Source: an uncultured Candidatus Nemicrothrix sp. (GTDB lineage: Bacteria; Actinomycetota; Acidimicrobiia; Acidimicrobiales; UBA8592). Taken from it: 8,971 nucleotides of DNA. The notes under the pieces are model-generated. The model was given only the letters and a program-made list of their open reading frames with translations, searched no databases and had not been told where the DNA came from. The position numbers and the translations under genes are program-made. Positions 1-4,517 of this stretch are shown here, one piece after another; position 1 is the stretch's first letter, and each line of letters begins with the position of its first letter. Location of the stretch: contig CAJWRY010000059.1 of NCBI GenBank assembly GCA_913046155.1, positions 1 to 8,971 of the forward strand, written 5' to 3'.

Positions 1-30
1 AAACGCGCTTCTGAGTTCTCTGGCTTTCAT
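1..30 (-). CDS. alaS: alanyl-tRNA synthetase, N-terminal fragment (cut by left window edge)
   Basis: Only ten codons are visible: an ATG at 30-28 followed by a reading frame giving MKARELRSAF, open to the window edge. AlaRS proteins characteristically begin with a short lead followed by an (E)(L/I)R..F pattern, the first helix of the class II catalytic domain, and this peptide fits. A Shine-Dalgarno core AGGA lies at 42-39, 8 nt before the ATG. Context supports the call: in actinobacteria alaS commonly follows a small membrane protein downstream of aspS, as here. AlaRS attaches alanine to tRNA-Ala in the cytoplasm. With so few residues, the identification rests on the N-terminal pattern plus synteny. 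The sequence to the left of the window would settle it. Confidence 0.68.
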   Translation of the reverse strand, partial: MKARELRSAF

Positions 31-38
31 TAAAACAA

Positions 39-42
39 TCCT
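39..42 (-). promoter_or_regulatory. ribosome binding site of alaS
   Basis: Minus-strand AGGA (inside TAGGAT) sits 8 nt upstream of the ATG at 30. This is the usual spacing. It is the main reason for treating this ATG as a genuine start rather than a chance codon. Confidence 0.6.
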
Positions 43-58
43 ACAGTGCAATAACTGC

Positions 59-72
59 GCATAATTTTATGC
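59..72. repeat. short inverted repeat between the small membrane gene and alaS
   Basis: The plus strand reads GCATAATTTTATGC, two 6-base complementary arms around a 2-base centre. On the minus strand the same stretch contains TAAAAT (69-64), which matches the -10 consensus at 5 of 6 positions and could serve an alaS promoter. No good -35 box is seen 16-18 bp upstream. No T-run follows the arms in the direction of transcription, so it does not look like an intrinsic terminator. An operator, a promoter element or chance in AT-rich DNA are all possible. Confidence 0.3.
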
Positions 73-118
73 CGACGCATTGTTATATTATTACGCGATT
101 TTAGCTTTAGTTTGTTTA

Positions 119-385
119 TTAATCGTTAAGGATAAGAACGCCGTTTGGGGCTTTCTTTCCTGCACGGTTTGGTAGCCTGTCTTGATACTTTACTGCGATC
201 CGCTTACCTTCATCTGCTACACCTGAAATCGTTGTTTTTGTAGCTTTGACACTATTCTCAATGAAATTTGTAGCTACTGAAGTCGTATAATCAGCCGCGC
301 GTTTTTTGACCATTCGTTTCATCCAAAGGGATGAACTCAGTCCGGCACTAAATCCTGCCGCTATCCAGATAATTCTCTTAAACAT
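119..385 (-). CDS. small N-terminally membrane-anchored protein, DUF6167-like, upstream of alaS
   Basis: This is an 88-residue protein. Residues 4-22 form a hydrophobic segment (IIWIAAGFSAGLSSSLW) followed by basic residues KRMVKKR, predicting one N-terminal membrane anchor with the rest cytoplasmic by the positive-inside rule. Residues 30-75 are polar and probably helical. The opening MFKRIIWIAAGFSAG resembles the MF-R-x-x-W-x-x-G-x-x-AG start of a small actinobacterial protein (DUF6167-like, from memory) that typically lies just before alaS, and it occupies that position here. Function is unknown. It is divergent from the SepF-like gene and separated from alaS by 88 bp. No Shine-Dalgarno sequence precedes the ATG. 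A -10-like TATGGT ends 6 nt before it, suggesting a leaderless mRNA. The gene itself is well supported by position and composition; the family name is tentative. Confidence 0.72.
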   Translation of the reverse strand: MFKRIIWIAAGFSAGLSSSLWMKRMVKKRAADYTTSVATNFIENSVKATKTTISGVADEGKRIAVKYQDRLPNRAGKKAPNGVLILND

Positions 386-391
386 ACTTAC

Positions 392-419
392 ACCATAGCT
401 GAGTTAGGGCCCTTTACAA
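392..419 (-). promoter_or_regulatory. candidate leaderless promoter of the small membrane protein gene
   Basis: On the minus strand there is TTGTAA at 419-414 (4 of 6 matches to the -35 consensus), a 16 bp spacer, and TATGGT at 397-392 (4 of 6, fitting the actinobacterial TANNNT pattern). Only 6 nt separate the -10 from the ATG at 385, so initiation at the usual distance would fall on the A of the start codon. The spacer contains an 8 bp palindrome, AGGGCCCT (406-413). Transcript 5' ends have not been measured. Confidence 0.4.
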
Positions 420-505
420 GCCAGATTGAATCTTGAACTTCTAATCAGTTACCCTAAATACTTATTAAGTTACGGAATCCGCTGCGTCATGGTTTTGAAG
501 TTGTG

Positions 506-534
506 CGGACACACCTAGCTAGCTAGGGTATTAT
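506..534 (+). promoter_or_regulatory. candidate leaderless promoter of the SepF-like gene
   Basis: CGGACA at 506-511 (4 of 6 matches to TTGACA), a 17 bp spacer, and TATTAT at 529-534 (5 of 6 matches to TATAAT). Six bases then lead to the ATG at 541, so a standard start site would be the A of the ATG itself. No Shine-Dalgarno sequence occurs in the 20 bases before the ATG, which agrees with leaderless translation, a common mode in actinobacteria. Spacing and the strong -10 make this the best promoter candidate in the window. Confidence 0.5.
514..527. promoter_or_regulatory. 14 bp perfect palindrome in the promoter spacer (possible operator)
   Basis: CCTAGCTAGCTAGG is identical to its reverse complement over all 14 bases. 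It fills almost the entire 17 bp spacer (512-528) between the candidate -35 and -10 boxes of the SepF-like gene, and its centre lies within half a base of the spacer centre. Such placement is typical of dimeric regulators that occlude or distort the promoter. The internal 4-base period (CTAG CTAG CTAG) means it could also be a chance simple repeat. No regulator gene is present in the window. Confidence 0.4.
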
Positions 535-540
535 TCTTTT

Positions 541-774
541 ATGACTTCTCTTGATTCAAACCGGTTTGACGTTACAAGTTTTGAGGACGTAATGCCTCCT
601 GCTCAAAGCTACAAGGACGGCAACCCCACAATCATTAATTTAGTTGCAGAGCCAAAGGACGTTGGTCGAAGAATTGTTGATTTTTTCTCTGGCCTAGCAT
701 TCGGCACAGAAGGAACTTTTGAAAAAGTAGCAGAAGGCATCTACTTAATTACACCTTCAGATAGTAACGATTAA
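541..774 (+). CDS. SepF-like (DUF552) protein, minimal core without membrane-binding N-terminus
   Basis: A 77-residue protein whose residues 18-72 match the SepF core fold. It has a P-x-S-(Y/F)-x-D-G start, a hydrophobic strand IINL (31-34), the signature RRIVDFFSG (43-51), a conserved glycine (58) and a closing strand YLITP (68-72). SepF proteins bind the FtsZ C-terminal tail and tether the Z-ring to the membrane through an N-terminal amphipathic helix. That helix and its linker are absent here: the protein is about half the usual length, and an in-frame TAG at 520-522 rules out an upstream start. It may be a soluble SepF paralogue (actinobacteria can carry several SepF-like proteins) or a dimer partner of full-length SepF. 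It is the only plus-strand gene, divergent from 119-385 and tail-to-tail with aspS, with 1 bp between stops. The family call is good; a role in division is inferred. Confidence 0.82.
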   Translation: MTSLDSNRFDVTSFEDVMPPAQSYKDGNPTIINLVAEPKDVGRRIVDFFSGLAFGTEGTFEKVAEGIYLITPSDSND

Positions 775-775
775 A

Positions 776-2515
776 TCAGGTTGTCTCAGGGGCTAATCTT
801 AAGCCCAGCTCTTCAAGGTGTGTTGGATCAAGTGGAGTTGGCGCATTAGTTAGTGGATCGCTTCCTGACTGCGTTTTTGGAAATGCGATGACCTCACGGA
901 TATTTTCTTCTCCTGCAAGCAGAGCCACAAGACGGTCGATGCCAAATGCAAATCCTGCATGAGGAGGTGCTCCATATTTAAAAGCATCAAGCAAGAATCC
1001 AAATTTTTGCTCAGCTTCTTCATCTTGAATTCCTAACATGCTAAAGATCTTTGCCTGAATATCCTTTTTGTGAATCCTCACGCTTCCTGAGCCTAACTCC
1101 CATCCATTGAGGACAAGGTCGTAAGCTTGAGACCGGATTGATAGGTATTCTTCACCTGAGGCAGTGTCAAGCATCTCAAGGTCATCAGTATGTGGCATAG
1201 TAAAGGGGTGATGTGCGGGTATGGGCTCGCCACTATCTGTTACTGATTCAAACAACGGGAATTCTGTTATCCATAAGAAGTTTAGTCCTCCCTCTCCTAC
1301 TGGAGGTCGAGCTAATTCCAGCCTTAAGAGACCTAATATATGGTTGACAGTTCTCCTTTGGTCGGCGATTACAAAAATCATATCGCCGGAGTTTGCACCC
1401 ATTGCGGACGTAAGCTGGGCGATTTCTCTGTCCGACATGAACTTTGTTAGCGCCCCTTCTAGCGATGAATTCTCACCAACCTTAAACCAAGCTAGCCCTT
1501 TTGCCCCCCAGCTTTGACACTTTTCAGTTAGCGCGTCAATGGCATTTCTTCCAAGTGTTTCAGCGCCTTTTGGATATAGGATTCCTTTGACACAGTCGAC
1601 TTTGAAGACGTTGGCTTCCGTTTCTTGAAAGATATCTGACAGTTCTATGAGTTCCATTCCAAATCTGGTGTCGGGTTTATCAGATCCAAACCGCTCCATA
1701 GCATCATGCCAAGTCATCGTAGGTATCTCTCCAGGCCTCTCTCCTGTAATATTTTCAACAGAGTCCTTTATTGCTTCAGATACAAACGTCAGGATATTTT
1801 CTTGGGTCACGAAACTTGCTTCCATATCAAGTTGCATAAACTCGAATTGTCTATCAGCCCTAAGGTCCTCATCTCTAAGACAACGGGCAATTTGGTAATA
1901 TCTGTCAATGCCCCCGACCATGCATAGTTGTTTAAAGATTTGCGGGCTTTGCGGCAAGGCATAGAAATTGGATGGATGAAGTCTAGAAGGGACAACAAAG
2001 TCTCTAGCCCCTTCCGGTGTTGATGCGATCAGCATAGGAGTTTCTATTTCAACAAATCCTTGCTTTTCCATTGCGTTTCGGATTGCGCTGTTAACTTGAG
2101 CTCGTATTCTCAGATTTTTTTGCATCCGTGTTTTCCTCAAATCGAGGTATCGGTGTCTTAACCTGATGTTTTCGTCAACCTCAGAGCGTTCGTGCATAGG
2201 AAATGGCGGAGGTTCAGCCGAAGATAATAGCTCTACGGAACAGTCTCCGAGTTCGACCTCACCGGTGGATAGCTTTTCATTACTTTTGCCCTCAAAACGG
2301 GATCGGACAGTTCCGGTGATTGAGACAACGAACTCTGACCGAAGGTCTAATTTCTCATCGACCACGCATTGGATAATTCCAGTGTGGTCACGGAGATCAA
2401 TAAAAGCTAGATGCTCGCTGTGCACCCTGCGAGTATCAACCCAACCGCAAACAGTTACAGTTGAACCGATATCGCTTGATCTGAGCTCGCCGCAGTAGTG
2501 AGTTCGCATAGTCAT
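776..2515 (-). CDS. aspS: aspartyl-tRNA synthetase (bacterial type, probably non-discriminating)
   Basis: This 579-residue class IIb synthetase charges tRNA-Asp. In order it has an N-terminal OB-fold anticodon domain (1-105), a catalytic core with motif 1 near 153-160 and the STPEGARDF loop (166-173), motif 2 with RDEDLRADRQ (214-223), the bacterial GAD insertion (roughly 290-420), and motif 3 with GFAFGIDR (521-528). It ends in the usual bacterial tail with DPLTNAP. His32 in the anticodon loop RRVH matches the histidine found in AspRSs that also charge tRNA-Asn, so Asp-tRNA-Asn formation with GatCAB is plausible; gatCAB is not in the window. Motif 2 departs from the common FRDED and QPEFTQ, reading LRDED and QFEFMQ. 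The start at 2515 overlaps the hisS stop (ATGA) and has AGGAG 8 nt upstream, so it is preferred over the ATG at 2509. Translational coupling to hisS is likely. Confidence 0.97.
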   Translation of the reverse strand: MTMRTHYCGELRSSDIGSTVTVCGWVDTRRVHSEHLAFIDLRDHTGIIQCVVDEKLDLRSEFVVSITGTVRSRFEGKSNEKLSTGEVELGDCSVELLSSAEPPPFPMHERSEVDENIRLRHRYLDLRKTRMQKNLRIRAQVNSAIRNAMEKQGFVEIETPMLIASTPEGARDFVVPSRLHPSNFYALPQSPQIFKQLCMVGGIDRYYQIARCLRDEDLRADRQFEFMQLDMEASFVTQENILTFVSEAIKDSVENITGERPGEIPTMTWHDAMERFGSDKPDTRFGMELIELSDIFQETEANVFKVDCVKGILYPKGAETLGRNAIDALTEKCQSWGAKGLAWFKVGENSSLEGALTKFMSDREIAQLTSAMGANSGDMIFVIADQRRTVNHILGLLRLELARPPVGEGGLNFLWITEFPLFESVTDSGEPIPAHHPFTMPHTDDLEMLDTASGEEYLSIRSQAYDLVLNGWELGSGSVRIHKKDIQAKIFSMLGIQDEEAEQKFGFLLDAFKYGAPPHAGFAFGIDRLVALLAGEENIREVIAFPKTQSGSDPLTNAPTPLDPTHLEELGLRLAPETT

Positions 2516-3789
2516 TTTGTCGTCTCCTGTAACATTTCCGTTAAAGTTTTTGATAGTGACTGGCGGTCCAGAGCAATTTGTGTTCCGTCGCCTCTTAAGT
2601 CTCGAAGGGTAACCTGATTTTCATCAAGTTCATCAGTTCCTATGATGATTGCTAGCTGAGCTCCTGACCTATCAGCCGCCTTCATTTGAGATTTCATGGA
2701 CCGCTGGTCAAAACTTCTATCAACACTGAATCCAATTTGCCGCAACTGATCTGACAAGATAAGGGCCTCATCTCCGCCCGTAGTGTCAATAACAAAGATG
2801 TCTATATTGTTGGTAGGTTCCGAGATATTTTCTGCTTCACATGCTAGTAACGTTCGATCTATACCGATGGCAAAACCGATGCCTTCTGTAGGCGGACCTC
2901 CTAGAGCCTCAACAAGCCCGTCATAGCGACCGCCTCCTCCCACAGCATTCTGAGCAGTATCAAGATCAGGAGCAATGAATTCAAATGTTGTTTTCGTATA
3001 GTAATCCAGGCCTCGGACTAGCCTGGGAGTCAGCTCATAGTCTATTCCGAGCTTAGAAAGACCATCTTGAACAATTTGAAAATGCTTATTGGAATCGTCA
3101 TTTAGGAAATCTGATATAACTGGCGCACCTTTTATTACTCCTTGATCTTGCTCTCGTTTAGAATCAAGGACACGTAAGGGGTTTTTAAGCATTGTGTTTC
3201 GTGACTGTTCACTGAGGTCAGCCTGATTCAAATTTAAGTACCCGATCAGCGCATCGTTATAGTTAGCCCTAGTCTCAGCGTCGCCAAGTGAATTTAGAAG
3301 TAGCTTAGTATTCGATAATCCCGCTTTTTGGAAGAATCTTGAAGCCAAACTTATGATCTCAACATCAGCATGAGGGTCGGGAGACCCTAGTAGTTCCGCT
3401 CCCACTTGAAGAAATTGACGGTAGCGACCTGCCTGTGGTTTTTCATATCTGAATTGGGGTCCTTGGTACCAAACTTTCCATGGTGTAACTGGCCGATGCT
3501 GAGCGAAAGCCCTACATATGCTTGCTGTCAGTTCGGGCCGCAAAACGAGATGTTGGGGGTTCTTAGGATCCTTATCGAAAAGATCAAACATTTCTTTGGT
3601 GACTATCTGGGAGCTATCACCAAGTCGTTGAAATACTCCAATATCTTCGAATATCGGTGAGATAATCTGACCGTAACCACCAGAGTTTAGAGTTTCTTCA
3701 AAGATGCTCAGAAGATTGGTAACTCTATTCGATTCCGGAGCCATTATATCTCGGGTACCTTTGGGGGCTTGGAATTGTGATTTGCTCAT
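2512..3789 (-). CDS. hisS: histidyl-tRNA synthetase
   Basis: A 425-residue class II synthetase, the usual length for bacterial HisRS. The N-terminus has the typical PKGTRDI (9-15). Motif 1 lies around 39-48. Motif 2 includes FRYEKPQAGRYRQF (113-126). The histidine-specific signatures RGLDYYT (259-265) and GGGGRYDGL (284-292) are intact, and motif 3 reads GIGFAIGIDR (303-312). The anticodon-binding domain occupies about 328-424. It attaches histidine to tRNA-His in the cytoplasm and overlaps aspS by 4 bp, so the two are co-translated. No Shine-Dalgarno sequence precedes the ATG at 3789. A TANNNT-type hexamer TAGTCT (3801-3796) lies 6 nt upstream and could mark another leaderless start, but the -35 region is poor. 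The 64 bp gap to the DivIVA-like gene contains a thrice-repeated AGCACCA. Nothing in the protein suggests loss of function. Confidence 0.97.
   Translation of the reverse strand: MSKSQFQAPKGTRDIMAPESNRVTNLLSIFEETLNSGGYGQIISPIFEDIGVFQRLGDSSQIVTKEMFDLFDKDPKNPQHLVLRPELTASICRAFAQHRPVTPWKVWYQGPQFRYEKPQAGRYRQFLQVGAELLGSPDPHADVEIISLASRFFQKAGLSNTKLLLNSLGDAETRANYNDALIGYLNLNQADLSEQSRNTMLKNPLRVLDSKREQDQGVIKGAPVISDFLNDDSNKHFQIVQDGLSKLGIDYELTPRLVRGLDYYTKTTFEFIAPDLDTAQNAVGGGGRYDGLVEALGGPPTEGIGFAIGIDRTLLACEAENISEPTNNIDIFVIDTTGGDEALILSDQLRQIGFSVDRSFDQRSMKSQMKAADRSGAQLAIIIGTDELDENQVTLRDLRGDGTQIALDRQSLSKTLTEMLQETTK
2524..2528 (-). promoter_or_regulatory. ribosome binding site of aspS inside the 3' end of hisS
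   Basis: Minus-strand AGGAG lies 8 nt before the ATG at 2515 and 14 nt before the alternative ATG at 2509. The spacing selects the upstream start, which overlaps the hisS stop as ATGA. Confidence 0.7.
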
Positions 3790-3810
3790 GTGGCAAGACT
3801 ACAGGGTTGA

Positions 3811-3855
3811 TGGTGCTTATGGTGCTATTAAGGAACGTGAATGAAATGTGGTGCT
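3811..3855. repeat. three copies of TGGTGCT upstream of hisS
   Basis: The heptamer TGGTGCT (AGCACCA on the coding strand) occurs at 3811-3817, 3820-3826 and 3849-3855, all in the same orientation. The first two are 9 bp apart start to start; the third overlaps the stop codon of the DivIVA-like gene. They lie in the hisS leader or promoter region. A binding site array is possible, but so is chance in a short region. Confidence 0.3.
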
Positions 3856-4462
3856 AAACGGATTTCCGCCAGTGGTATTCTAAAGCATCTGATAAGCGGT
3901 TCACTGCGGCATCAATAGCTAGGATATCATATCCATGTTCGTCATTGACCGTGAATAAGACCCATCTTATTTGATCTGCGGAAAGCAGCTTAGGTGTTTC
4001 GCTGTCAGGGTCGTACTGATCTGCTTTGATCTTTTGTATTTCCTCATGCGTTGATTCCTCAAATAATTGAAGTGTGTCAGCAATCAAATTCAAGAACTTA
4101 TCAACTTCCGCTTTTTCATATCCAATTTCTTCAACTAATGGAGGTGAGAGTTCTCTTAATCTCTTACTGGTAATAGTTGGAGCTGGAGTGAGTACTTGAT
4201 CCTTTGCGTAATCCAACTCAATCCCAGCGTTAGAAAGCGTATTTGGGTTTAGCGCCTTTGGATTAAGTAACGAGTCTAAATAGTCGTCGACCTCTTTAGG
4301 GTCGTAGCCTTTTTTATTAGTCAGAGAAAACTTTACGCGTTGAAGTTTTGTGGCGATTGTTTTACTTTTGCCGTCTGCTTGCCATTTGTTTAATTTGCGA
4401 AGGAAGAGATCTACTTCCTTGATCTTGTATCCATTGATCTTAACAATTTTGAATTTCATCAT
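3854..4462 (-). CDS. DivIVA-domain repeat protein (four degenerate repeats)
   Basis: A 202-residue soluble protein with no signal or membrane segment. The DivIVA N-terminal motif, a hydrophobic lead followed by GY(D)xxEVDxFL, recurs four times: 5-24 (NGYKIKEVDLFL), 40-65 (KKGYDPKEVDDYL, the closest to consensus), 101-130 (IGYEKAEVDKFL), and 163-195 (HGYDILAIDAAV, most degraded). In DivIVA/Wag31 this motif is the N-terminal coiled-coil domain that binds curved membrane and directs division or polar growth. Those proteins have one copy plus a long coiled coil, absent here. Repeat proteins of this type are known in actinobacteria (TIGRFAM DivIVA domain repeat family, from memory), with no established function that I know of. 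The start is ambiguous between adjacent ATGs at 4462 and 4459, and no Shine-Dalgarno is visible. It lies 55 bp after rel and 64 bp before hisS, same strand, so probably read with rel. Confidence 0.82.
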   Translation of the reverse strand: MMKFKIVKINGYKIKEVDLFLRKLNKWQADGKSKTIATKLQRVKFSLTNKKGYDPKEVDDYLDSLLNPKALNPNTLSNAGIELDYAKDQVLTPAPTITSKRLRELSPPLVEEIGYEKAEVDKFLNLIADTLQLFEESTHEEIQKIKADQYDPDSETPKLLSADQIRWVLFTVNDEHGYDILAIDAAVNRLSDALEYHWRKSV

Positions 4463-4517
4463 TATTTGCTAGCTGATTTCTGGGTGAGTTGAGCTTCCGT
4501 CGTTTTATTATCCGCTA

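Larger units (their letters stand above)
386..540. other. divergent intergenic region, longest gene-free stretch
   Basis: This 155 bp holds the start regions of two genes read in opposite directions, with the two candidate promoters described separately. Between them lie two short inverted repeats with 5-base arms: AGATTGAATCT (423-433) and ACTTATTAAGT (460-470). Their roles are unknown, and such repeats are easily produced by chance in AT-rich DNA. No tRNA-like or riboswitch-like structure was recognised. Confidence 0.5.

Noticed and set aside
790..806. GGGCT/AGCCC hairpin near the 3' end of aspS as a terminator
   Set aside because: The arms pair over only 5 bases, the hairpin lies within aspS coding sequence, and no T-run follows on either strand.
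1221..1517. 98-codon plus-strand open frame inside aspS
   Set aside because: It lies wholly antisense to a strongly conserved synthetase, is serine- and proline-rich as expected from reverse reading, and shows no recognisable domain. Other plus-strand frames within aspS (1647-1898, 1706-1927, 2166-2498) were dismissed for the same reasons.
1807..1998. 63-codon minus-strand open frame within aspS in another frame
   Set aside because: It overlaps the motif 2 coding region of aspS in an alternative frame and has no homology that I recognise.
3790..3853. T-box or other amino-acid-responsive leader for hisS
   Set aside because: The gap is only 64 bp, too short for a T-box, and has no recognisable specifier or antiterminator element.
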